Made by a program: the position numbers and the translations under genes
Shown: positions 8,335 to 15,828 of the stretch, piece by piece
How the letters are laid out: each line of letters starts with the position of its first letter
How positions within the stretch are numbered: the first letter of the stretch is position 1
The notes under the pieces: model-generated
Databases searched by the model: none
The model's input: the letters and a program-made list of their open reading frames with translations, nothing else
Told to the model about the DNA's origin: nothing
Source of the DNA: Allobosea sp.
GTDB taxonomy: Bacteria > Pseudomonadota > Alphaproteobacteria > Rhizobiales > Beijerinckiaceae
Assembly (NCBI RefSeq): GCF_030695125.1
Contig: NZ_JAUYTP010000029.1
Location: 434,001-498,000, forward strand
Reading direction: 5' to 3'
Length of the DNA stretch: 64,000 bases

Positions 8335-9288
8335 TCAGAGGCTGCGTCCGATCGCGAGGAACTTTTCCGCCCGCCGATCGACGATGTCGTCGGGCGAGAG
8401 CCCGGCCATGTCGGACAGGGCCGAAGCCAGGGCGTCGCCGGCGCGTCCAATCGCAATCTGCGGATCGCGATGGGCGCCGCCGGTCGGTTCGCTGACGATC
8501 CGGTCGATGATGCCGAATTTCAGCAGGTCCTGAGCGGTGATCTTCATGCCGGTGGCGGCATCCTGCGCCCGCCCCGTGTCACGCCACAGGATCGACGCGG
8601 CGCCTTCGGGCGAAATCACCGAATAGATCGCATGCTCCAGCATCATCACCCGGCTCGCGGCCGCGATCGCGATGGCGCCGCCCGAGCCGCCTTCGCCGAT
8701 CACCAGCGCGACGCTGGGGGTGCGCAGCCCCAGGAAGGCATCGGTCGAGCGGGCGATCGCCTCGGCCTGGCCGCGCTCCTCCGCCTCGATCCCCGGATAG
8801 GCGCCCGCCGTGTCGACGAAGCTCAGGACGGGCAGCCCGAAGCGGCCGGCGAGTTCGATCAGGCGCACCGCCTTGCGGTAGCCCTCGGGCTTGGCCATGC
8901 CGAAATTGTGCCGGATCCGGGTTTCGGTCGAATCGCCCTTCTCCTGGCCGATGACGCAGACGGGCTCGCCCCGGAAGCGGCCGAAGCCGCCGACGATTGC
9001 CTCGTCCTCGCCGAAGGTGCGGTCGCCCGCCAGCGGCGTGAACTCTTCGATCAGGGCGGCGCAGTAGTCCTTGAAGTGCGGGCGCTGCGGATGGCGCGCG
9101 ACCAGCGTCTTCTGCCACGGAGTCAGCGACGCGTAGAGATCCTTCAGCGCCTGGCCGGCTTTGGCCTCGAGCCGGCCGATCTCATCGGCCAGCGCATAGC
9201 CCTCGCCCTTGGCGTCCAGGGCCCGCAACTCATCCGCCTTCGCCTCGAGTTCGGCGACCGGCTTCTCGAAATCCAGGTAGCTTCGCAT
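8335..9288 (-). CDS. accA: Acetyl-CoA carboxylase, carboxyltransferase subunit alpha
   Basis: Alpha half of the carboxyltransferase that makes malonyl-CoA from acetyl-CoA and carboxybiotin for fatty-acid synthesis. The start is placed at MRSYLDFEKPVAELE, the usual N-terminus of this subunit, giving 317 residues; an in-frame ATG 18 codons upstream is also open. Landmarks are KGDSTETRIRHNFGMAKPEG, the FVDTAGAYPGIEAEERGQ helix and GEGGSGGA, the oxyanion-forming glycine segment. The accD partner is not in the window, as is common. Confidence 0.96.
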   Translation of the reverse strand: MRSYLDFEKPVAELEAKADELRALDAKGEGYALADEIGRLEAKAGQALKDLYASLTPWQKTLVARHPQRPHFKDYCAALIEEFTPLAGDRTFGEDEAIVGGFGRFRGEPVCVIGQEKGDSTETRIRHNFGMAKPEGYRKAVRLIELAGRFGLPVLSFVDTAGAYPGIEAEERGQAEAIARSTDAFLGLRTPSVALVIGEGGSGGAIAIAAASRVMMLEHAIYSVISPEGAASILWRDTGRAQDAATGMKITAQDLLKFGIIDRIVSEPTGGAHRDPQIAIGRAGDALASALSDMAGLSPDDIVDRRAEKFLAIGRSL

Positions 9289-9396
9289 CGTGATCCAATT
9301 CAGGTTTCGCGCCGGGGCGGTCCTCGGCGCGTCAAGCGTCATGCGGGACCGGGCTCGCGAAAAGCGGCGGACCTTGGCCGCGCCCCGGCTTTTTTG

Positions 9397-10164
9397 TCAA
9401 CCCGGCGGCGCGCCGTCGCGGTGAGCGTCGGTGCGCCGGGTCGGGCTCGGCTGAGGCAGCAGGATCGGGCGGAAGGCGAAGCTGCGGCGGGTCGCGCGCA
9501 GCGGAATCCGGCGGTAGACCTGCTTGGTCGCGTCGATGACGTGGACGCCCGCAAACGGCAGCGAAAGCCCGGCGCCCAAGCGCTCCCAGGCGGCGGCCGA
9601 CCGCATCATCAGCCGACGCCGCAAGGGCGGGACATAGAGTGCCTCCGTCCAGTTTTCGGGGGCGAATTCGGCCGCGCGCATCAGCGCCTCGATCTGCGAG
9701 CGGCTGAACGGGCGTCCCTGACCGAAGGGCGTGCCGTCCATGCGCGCCCAGAGCCCGCGCCGGTTGGGCACGACCAGGATCATCCGCCCGCCGGGCGAGA
9801 GCACGCGGCCCGCCTCCTCCAGCAGATCGTCGGGGCTTTCCGTCTCTTCGAGAGCATGGACCAGGACGACCCGGTCGACCGAGGCCGTCGGCAGGGGCAG
9901 CAGCGTCGGCTCGACCAGCGCCGAAGCGGACAGGCCGCAGGATGGCCAGTTCACCACGCCCTGCGCCGCCGGCATGAAGGCGATCACGCGCTCGGCCTGG
10001 AGCCCCAGAACGGAGAGATACGGCGTCGCATAGCCGAGCCCCAGCACGCGCTGGCGCGCGCAGTCGGGCCAGAAGCGCAGCATCGCCGTGCCGATGAAGC
10101 GCCGCGCCACATGGCCGAGCGGGCTGGCATAGAAGGCTCGCAGATCGGCGACGTCGAGGGGCAT
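9397..10164 (-). CDS. Class I SAM-dependent methyltransferase
   Basis: About 255 residues with a Methyltransf_11-like core. The SAM-binding glycine segment is RVLGLGYATPYLS, motif II region is DRVVLVHALEETESPDDLLEE, and motif III is LSPGGRMILVVPNRRG. The start at MPLDVADLRAFYASPLG matches the first recognisable helix; an upstream ATG adds only 16 unlikely residues. It is divergent from gloB, an arrangement I have seen in other Rhizobiales. The methyl acceptor is unknown; the C-terminal 30 residues are basic and proline-rich. Confidence 0.85.
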   Translation of the reverse strand: MPLDVADLRAFYASPLGHVARRFIGTAMLRFWPDCARQRVLGLGYATPYLSVLGLQAERVIAFMPAAQGVVNWPSCGLSASALVEPTLLPLPTASVDRVVLVHALEETESPDDLLEEAGRVLSPGGRMILVVPNRRGLWARMDGTPFGQGRPFSRSQIEALMRAAEFAPENWTEALYVPPLRRRLMMRSAAAWERLGAGLSLPFAGVHVIDATKQVYRRIPLRATRRSFAFRPILLPQPSPTRRTDAHRDGAPPG

Positions 10165-10303
10165 GCAGGCGGAAGATGTGGTGCTGCGCGCCCGCGCGCA
10201 AGGGCAAGCCATGGCAGCTCATGACAGCGCCGGCGCCGGCGAGGCTGGCCTCGGCTGGCGCCATTCGCTATCTCCGAAAGACAGCCGCGTTCCGGAGAAC
10301 CCC

Positions 10304-11068
10304 ATGCCGCTCGATCTCCACGTCTTCCGCACGCTCAGCGACAATGCCGGCGCGCTCATCCGCGATCCCGCCACGGGCGCCTGCGCGGCGGTCGACGCAC
10401 CCGATGCCGGGCAGGTCCTGGCCGAGGCGAAAGCCAAGGGCTGGGCGATCACCGACATCTTCGTCACCCACGCCCATGCCGACCACACCCAGGGCGTGGC
10501 CGCGTTGAAGCGCGCGACGGGCGCGACAGTCTGCGGGCCGGCCGATGCGGCGGCCTCGGCCCCGCTCGATCGCGTCGTCGGCGAGGGCGACATCGTTCGC
10601 CTCGGGGGAGACGACTTCGAAATCTGGCACACGCCGGGGCACGCCCCCGGGCATCTCAGCTTCGTCTCGCGCAGCGCGAAGCTCGCCTTCGTCGGCGACG
10701 TCGTCTTCGTGATGGGCTGCGGGCGCGTCCAGCCGGGCCAGATGGCGGCGATGTGGACCTCGCTGTCGCGGCTGATGGCGCTGCCCGGCGACACCCGCCT
10801 GCTCGGCGGGCATGACTATACCCTCTCCAATGCCCGCTTCGCCGCGGCGATGGAGCCTGCCAATGCCGTGCTCGCGGCCAAGCTCGCCGAGGCCGAGGCG
10901 GCCAAGGCGGAGGGGCACTTCTGGGCCCTGACCAGCGTGGCCGAGGAGGCCGCGACCAACCCGTTCTTCCGGGCGGGCGAGGCCGCGCTGGCGGCAGCGG
11001 TCGGGCTCGCAGGCGCCGCGCCAGGCGATGTCTTCGCCGCCCTGCGCGAAGCCAAGAACCGGTTCTGA
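10304..11068 (+). CDS. gloB: Hydroxyacylglutathione hydrolase (glyoxalase II)
   Basis: Metallo-beta-lactamase-fold thioesterase that hydrolyses S-D-lactoylglutathione in methylglyoxal detoxification. The metal motif THAHADH is at residues 55-61, followed by HTPGHAPGHLSF, FVGDVVF and GGHDYTL, which together supply the remaining His and Asp ligands. Length of 254 residues matches the family. The start at MPLDLHVF follows GGAGAACCCC. The DUF985 cupin gene begins 11 bp after the stop, so the two likely form an operon with the GNAT gene. Confidence 0.93.
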   Translation: MPLDLHVFRTLSDNAGALIRDPATGACAAVDAPDAGQVLAEAKAKGWAITDIFVTHAHADHTQGVAALKRATGATVCGPADAAASAPLDRVVGEGDIVRLGGDDFEIWHTPGHAPGHLSFVSRSAKLAFVGDVVFVMGCGRVQPGQMAAMWTSLSRLMALPGDTRLLGGHDYTLSNARFAAAMEPANAVLAAKLAEAEAAKAEGHFWALTSVAEEAATNPFFRAGEAALAAAVGLAGAAPGDVFAALREAKNRF

Positions 11069-11079
11069 GGGGCTCTGTC

Positions 11080-11535
11080 ATGACCCTGAATGGACTGACC
11101 GCCAAAGAAGTGATCCGGCTCCTCGAGCTCAAGCCCCATCCCGAGGGCGGGCATTACCGCGAGACCTTTCGCGACCCGCGCGAGGTCGACGGGCGCAGCG
11201 TCGGAACCGCGATCTACTACCTGCTCGATACGGGCGAGACCTCGGAATGGCATCGCTGCGACGCGGCCGAAATCTGGCACCATTATGCCGGCGCGCCACT
11301 GGTGATCAGCGTCTCCCCCAATGGGCATGACGCCTCCGCCCATCATCTCGGCAGCGACCTCGCGGCTAGGCAGCGGCCGCAATTCGTGGTGCCGGCCGGC
11401 TGGTGGCAGAGCGCGACCTCGCTGGGCGCCTGGACGCTCGTCGGCTGCACCGTGGCGCCGGGTTTTTCCTTCGAAGGCTTCGAGATGGCGCCGCCCGGCT
11501 GGCGGCCGACCCCGCGAAAGGCGGGGCAGGGATAA
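11080..11535 (+). CDS. DUF985 cupin-fold protein
   Basis: A 151-residue cupin of the DUF985 (Cupin_5) family, whose biochemical role is not established. Family landmarks are LKPHPEGGHYRETFR near the N-terminus, the histidine-bearing SEWHRCDAAEIWHHYAG and the C-terminal GCTVAPGFSFEGFEMA. It lies between gloB and an acetyltransferase gene with gaps of 11 and 5 bp, so the three are probably one transcript. Confidence 0.88.
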   Translation: MTLNGLTAKEVIRLLELKPHPEGGHYRETFRDPREVDGRSVGTAIYYLLDTGETSEWHRCDAAEIWHHYAGAPLVISVSPNGHDASAHHLGSDLAARQRPQFVVPAGWWQSATSLGAWTLVGCTVAPGFSFEGFEMAPPGWRPTPRKAGQG

Positions 11536-11540
11536 CGGCG

Positions 11541-12317
11541 ATGGCGGCGGATGAAGGAACGGGGACCGATCTCGCCCTGATGCTCGATTGCGAGCGGCGC
11601 ATCGTCAATGCCTGGCCCTCGCCGGCGACGCTGCTGATCGACGACTGGGTGGTGCGCTTCGCAGGCGGCTATTCGGGCCGGGCGAATTCCGCCTCGCCGC
11701 TGAAGCCCGGCGCAGAGCTCGACGAGGATACGCTGACGCTGATCGAGGAGCTCTATCGTTCAGACGGATTGCCGCCCTGCATCCGCCTGACGCCCCTGGT
11801 CGGCGAGGCGACGCTGGCGATGGTGAAGGCGCGCGGCTATGCCGTGCGCGACGCCTCCTTCGGGCTGATCCGGGCGCTCGACGACATCGAGCCCGAGATC
11901 GAGCCCGACCTCCAGATCGAGGCGCGCCCGAGCGCCGACTGGATCGCCGGCGTCGCGGCGCGCCAGAGCGGCATCAAGGCCGATGCCGGCAAGCTCGCGG
12001 CGATCGTGGAAGGCGTGCGGCTGCCGGCGGCCTTCGCGACCTGGCTGATCGCGGGTGAGCCGGTCGCCTTCGGGATGAGCGTCGCCGAGCGCGGCATGGC
12101 CGAGATCGGCAGCGTCGTGGTCGATCCCGCCCATCGCGGCCATGGCCTCGGCCGGCGGCTCATCGCCGGCCTGATGGGCTGGGCCCGCGCCATGGATTGC
12201 CAGCAGGCCTATCTCCAGGTCGACCAGACCAATGCGGTCGCGCTGGGACTGTATCGCTCGCTCGGGTTCCGGGAGCTCTATGCCTATGAGACGCGGGTGC
12301 TCGACCTGGCGGGGTGA
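11541..12317 (+). CDS. GNAT family N-acetyltransferase
   Basis: A 258-residue protein whose C-terminal half is a GNAT domain: SVVVDPAHRGHGLGRRLI carries the acetyl-CoA pyrophosphate-binding RGHGLG turn, and NAVALGLYRSLGFRELYAY is the usual last helix-strand pair. The N-terminal 120 residues form a second, weaker half, as in tandem-GNAT proteins. The substrate is unknown. It begins 5 bp after the cupin gene. Three hairpins follow its stop codon and may end the operon. Confidence 0.88.
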   Translation: MAADEGTGTDLALMLDCERRIVNAWPSPATLLIDDWVVRFAGGYSGRANSASPLKPGAELDEDTLTLIEELYRSDGLPPCIRLTPLVGEATLAMVKARGYAVRDASFGLIRALDDIEPEIEPDLQIEARPSADWIAGVAARQSGIKADAGKLAAIVEGVRLPAAFATWLIAGEPVAFGMSVAERGMAEIGSVVVDPAHRGHGLGRRLIAGLMGWARAMDCQQAYLQVDQTNAVALGLYRSLGFRELYAYETRVLDLAG

Positions 12318-12327
12318 CAGGGCGTCG

Positions 12328-12412
12328 TTCTCGGGCTTGACCCGAGAATCTCCGGCCAAATGAGGCGCCGGAGACATCTGATCACGAGATGCTCGGGTCT
12401 TCGCCCGAGCAT
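12328..12412. repeat. Three consecutive perfect hairpins between convergent genes
   Basis: Stem 1 is TTCTCGGG/CCCGAGAA (12328-12348). Stem 2 is TCTCCGGC/GCCGGAGA (12349-12374). Stem 3 is ATGCTCGGG/CCCGAGCAT with a TCTTCG loop (12389-12412). The palindromes are packed end to end in the gap between the GNAT and amidohydrolase genes. They resemble the palindromic extragenic repeats common in rhizobial genomes and may also work as a bidirectional terminator. Confidence 0.8.
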
Positions 12413-12425
12413 GACGCGGTGGCCC

Positions 12426-13661
12426 TCAGCCCAGGCTGGCACGCTTCATGAAGGCGCCGCCCTTCATGATCAGCGGGATGTGCTTGCCCTGGCGGGTGAG
12501 CAGCGAGAGGTCTTTCAGCGGGTCGCCGTCGACGACGATCAGGTCGGCATGGGCGCCGGGCGCGATCGTGCCGATCTTGCCCTCGAGCTTGAGCAGCTTC
12601 GCCGCGACGTGGGTAGCCGAGCCGATCACCTCGTGGGCCGGCAGGGCGCGGCCGCGGATGACGAACTCCTCGGACTGGTATTTGTGCATCTCGCCGAGCA
12701 GGTCTGAGCCATAGGCCATGGCGAGGCCGGCCTTCTTCATCACCGCCAGCGAGTTCATGCCGGCCGAGCGGACGACGTCGACCTTGGCGACCGAATCCGG
12801 CGGGAAGCCGAGCTTGGGGCCGTCGGTGACGAGCTTGTCGTAGGTCACCAGCGTCGGCACCGCGACGGCGCCCTTCGAGGCGGCGAGCTTCGCCGTCTCC
12901 GCCTCGATCAGGTTGCAATGCTCAAGCGAGTGGACGCCGGCCTCGACGCAGCGGCGGATCGCCTCGTCGGTGTAGACATGGGCGGAGACATAAGTGCCCG
13001 CCATCCGCGCCTCCTCGACGATCGCCTCGAGTTCGCTGACCGAGAAGCCGAGGAAGTGGATCGGGTCGGTCGGCGAGGCGCAGCCGCCATTGGCCATGAT
13101 CTTGATGAAGTCGGCGCCGCCCTTCATCTCCTCGCGGGCGGCGCGGCGGACCTGGTCGAGCCCGTCGCAGATGCGCCCGAGCGCGCCGAGGCGGTGGCGC
13201 GTCAGCGGCGTCGCGGCGTCGTCATAGCGGCCGCGGAAATCGGCATGGCCGCCTGTCTGGCTCAGCGCCTTGCCGGAGATGACCAGGCGCGGCGTCGGGA
13301 AATGGCCTTCCTCGGTCGCCTGCTTCAGGCCGAAATCGGCGCCGCCGACATCGCGCACCGTGGTGAAGCCGCGCATCAGCATATCCCGCATGATCACGAA
13401 GGAGCGGGCGGTGACGAGGGAATCCGGCAGCTGCGCGTTGCGGCCGAGATCGGCGACGCCGGCGACGACATGGACATGGGCGTCGATCAGGCCCGGCATC
13501 AGGGTCTTGCCCTTCAGATCCACGACCTTGGCCTTGGCGGAGGTGACGGCCTTGCCGACCTCGCGGATCGTGCCGCCCTCGACGAGGACGCTGACGGGCG
13601 CGCCGGCCTCAGGCGAGGTGCCATCGACGATGCGGGCATTGGTGAAGAGCGTGCTGGCCAT
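12426..13661 (-). CDS. Amidohydrolase family protein (imidazolonepropionase-like)
   Basis: A 411-residue metal-dependent hydrolase with a TIM-barrel core. The first metal motif is DAHVHV with His62 and His64. FIKIMANGG carries the candidate bridging Lys, SAHVYT and SLEHCNLI supply the later histidines and AYGSDLLG the catalytic Asp. The C-terminal GTIAPGAHADLIVVDGDPL is the standard return to the beta-sandwich domain. Close relatives are labelled Xaa-Pro dipeptidase or carboxypeptidase, but substrate cannot be read from sequence. Confidence 0.9.
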   Translation of the reverse strand: MASTLFTNARIVDGTSPEAGAPVSVLVEGGTIREVGKAVTSAKAKVVDLKGKTLMPGLIDAHVHVVAGVADLGRNAQLPDSLVTARSFVIMRDMLMRGFTTVRDVGGADFGLKQATEEGHFPTPRLVISGKALSQTGGHADFRGRYDDAATPLTRHRLGALGRICDGLDQVRRAAREEMKGGADFIKIMANGGCASPTDPIHFLGFSVSELEAIVEEARMAGTYVSAHVYTDEAIRRCVEAGVHSLEHCNLIEAETAKLAASKGAVAVPTLVTYDKLVTDGPKLGFPPDSVAKVDVVRSAGMNSLAVMKKAGLAMAYGSDLLGEMHKYQSEEFVIRGRALPAHEVIGSATHVAAKLLKLEGKIGTIAPGAHADLIVVDGDPLKDLSLLTRQGKHIPLIMKGGAFMKRASLG

Positions 13662-13700
13662 GAGGTGTCTCGACGAGGAGGGGATGGATGGGGTGGGGAC

Positions 13701-14180
13701 TCAGCGAATGAGCAAAGCGGTGCCGTAGAGGCCGATCGCGAAGACGATGTGGCCGATGATGTTGAACAGGCGCACGGTGTTGGCATTGGGACGTTTCGAG
13801 GCGGCGATCCCCGCGCCCATGCCCGGCTGCAGGATGAACCAGCCGCAGCCGACCGTCGCCAGCCCGACGATCAGGGCCGGCAGGAAGGTCGGGTTGGCGG
13901 CCCAGCCGATGCCCCAGATCGCCAGCACGATGCCGGCGAACAGGATGCCGACGGCGTAATGCGCGATCCAGCCGATGGCGAGCTCATTGGGCACGGGCTC
14001 GGAACGGCCGATGTCCTCATGCGCGAAGCGCCCGCGCGGCAGATGCGCAAACCAGCGCCCGACCAGCGCCCAGTTCGGCGCCGGCAGGCCAAAGGCGCGC
14101 TTCAAGAGCTGCGCCCAGAGATCGAGCAGCACCGTGGCGCCGACGCCGATCAGCACGGCCCGTACCATGAAATCCATCAT
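13701..14180 (-). CDS. DUF2938 family membrane protein
   Basis: A 159-residue integral membrane protein with four likely transmembrane helices (for example VLIGVGATVLLDLWAQLL, AVGILFAGIVLAIWGIGW and IIGHIVFAIGLYGTALL). The DLWAQLLKRAFGLP and WIAHYAVG segments match DUF2938, a family of unknown function. The start at MMDFMVRAV is chosen because the helix begins there and the upstream frame is highly charged and Arg-rich. Its 3' end is 39 bp before the amidohydrolase gene in the same direction. Confidence 0.8.
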   Translation of the reverse strand: MMDFMVRAVLIGVGATVLLDLWAQLLKRAFGLPAPNWALVGRWFAHLPRGRFAHEDIGRSEPVPNELAIGWIAHYAVGILFAGIVLAIWGIGWAANPTFLPALIVGLATVGCGWFILQPGMGAGIAASKRPNANTVRLFNIIGHIVFAIGLYGTALLIR

Positions 14181-14410
14181 CTCATCCCCCCGGGGCCGCG
14201 TTGGCGACGGCCCCCTGATGCGCCGGGTCAGGGCGTCTTTTTGCAGAACGTCATGGAGCGGAGAACGGGTTGGCCGGTCAACCGTCGATGGCGGCGAAAG
14301 AACGGCGACCGACGCAGATGCGCCATGCGTTTCGCGCCGTCGTGGACAGAAACGCGGGGAACCTCGCAGCGCCATCAGGGTTGCCCTCGACGCGGGTTGG
14401 ATATCGGGGG

Positions 14411-15577
14411 ATGAGCGACATGGGCACGACAGCGGCGGGATCGCCACGCAACAGGGAGCCGCGCGCGCAGGGGCCGCATGGCTCACCTGAGCTGCCCTCG
14501 GTCAGCGTCACCAGCTACAATCTCGAAGTGCGCGACGACGACGGCTTCATCGGCGACAAGGCCAGCCGCTCCGCCTTCGTCGCCCATCTCGACGCGCTGC
14601 GGGAGCATTTTCGCGAACAGCGCGCCGATCCGCTGAAGGGCGAGACAGCGGCCGTCAGCAAGTCGGAGCTCGATGCGCTTCTGCGGGACGGCGATCCGCA
14701 TGAGGCGGCCCTGGTACTCAGTGCGATCGAGAGCTTCGCGCAATCGCTCGCCTTCGTGGTCCGGCGTTTCGTGCGGCAGAAGACCTGGGCGAAGGTCGAG
14801 CGCATCGTGGTGGGCGGCGGCTTTCGCGACAGCCGGGTCGGCGAACTCGCGATCGGCCGCGCCGGCATCATCCTGAGCACGGACGGCCATCCGATCGACC
14901 TCGTCCCGATCAGCCATCACCCCGACGAGGCGGGGCTGGTCGGCAGCGCCCATCTCGCGCCGAAATGGATGTTCGAGGCTTATGACAGCCTCGTCGCCGT
15001 CGATATCGGCGGTTCGAATATTCGGGCCGGCATCGTCGAGCTGCGCCAGGACAAGGCGCCCGATCTGAGCAAGGCGCGGGTTTCATCGTCGGAACTGTGG
15101 CGTCATGCCGATGACGAGCCCAGCCGTGACGAGGCGATCGAGCGGCTGGGCGAGATGCTCAAGGGCCAGATCAAGCAGGCGAAGAAGGACGGCCTGCGCG
15201 TCGCGCCGTTCATCGGCGTCGGCTGCCCCGGGCTGATCGAGCCGCACGGCGCCATCGAGCGCGGCGCCCAGAATCTGCCCGGCAACTGGGAGAGCAGCAG
15301 GTTCAACCTCGTCGACAGCATTCGCGCGCTCGTCCCCGAGATCGGCGAGCACGAGACCCAGGTGACGATGCACAACGACGCCGTGATCCAGGGTCTCAGC
15401 GAGATGCCGGCCATGCAGAACGTCGAGAACTGGGCCGTCCTCACGATCGGCACGGGGCTGGGCAATGCGAGCTTTCTCAACCGCACCAAGCCAAAGGCCC
15501 CCAGCGCGGGCAAGGATAAAGGCAAAGGCAAAGACGACGAGAAAAAGGGCTCCGGACGGTCGAAATCCGGGAGCTAG
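14411..15577 (+). CDS. ROK family protein (glucokinase-like)
   Basis: About 388 residues. The C-terminal half is an ROK/ASKHA sugar-kinase fold: AVDIGGSNIRAGIVEL is the phosphate-1 loop, FIGVGCPGLIEPHG follows, HNDAVIQG holds the expected catalytic-region Asp and LTIGTGLGNASF is the phosphate-2 loop. The N-terminal 180 residues do not resemble the kinase. The protein ends in a Lys/Gly-rich tail (GKDKGKGKDDEKKG) soon after the phosphate-2 loop, so it is shorter at the C-terminus than typical ROK enzymes and may not be an active glucokinase. The start ATG has CGGGGG directly upstream. Confidence 0.8.
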   Translation: MSDMGTTAAGSPRNREPRAQGPHGSPELPSVSVTSYNLEVRDDDGFIGDKASRSAFVAHLDALREHFREQRADPLKGETAAVSKSELDALLRDGDPHEAALVLSAIESFAQSLAFVVRRFVRQKTWAKVERIVVGGGFRDSRVGELAIGRAGIILSTDGHPIDLVPISHHPDEAGLVGSAHLAPKWMFEAYDSLVAVDIGGSNIRAGIVELRQDKAPDLSKARVSSSELWRHADDEPSRDEAIERLGEMLKGQIKQAKKDGLRVAPFIGVGCPGLIEPHGAIERGAQNLPGNWESSRFNLVDSIRALVPEIGEHETQVTMHNDAVIQGLSEMPAMQNVENWAVLTIGTGLGNASFLNRTKPKAPSAGKDKGKGKDDEKKGSGRSKSGS

Positions 15578-15828
15578 ACCGGATCGCGGCGGCGGGGCGA
15601 GACGCCTTTCGGGCGGCGCTGCCATGATGACGTCCCGTTTGCGGGGGAAGGAAGCGCCGGCGCGCCGCGCGATCTCGTTGCAGCCTTGCGCACAGGCTCC
15701 TCCGTCCCCCGCCTCAGACAGGTCGTCCCTTGCCCTCCGATCACATGCGTCGCGCTTGCCTTGGGAACGGAGCTGTGGCGACGGTCAGTCCAAGACCGAA
15801 TCATCCTTCCAAGCGAGGCCGGACCGGC

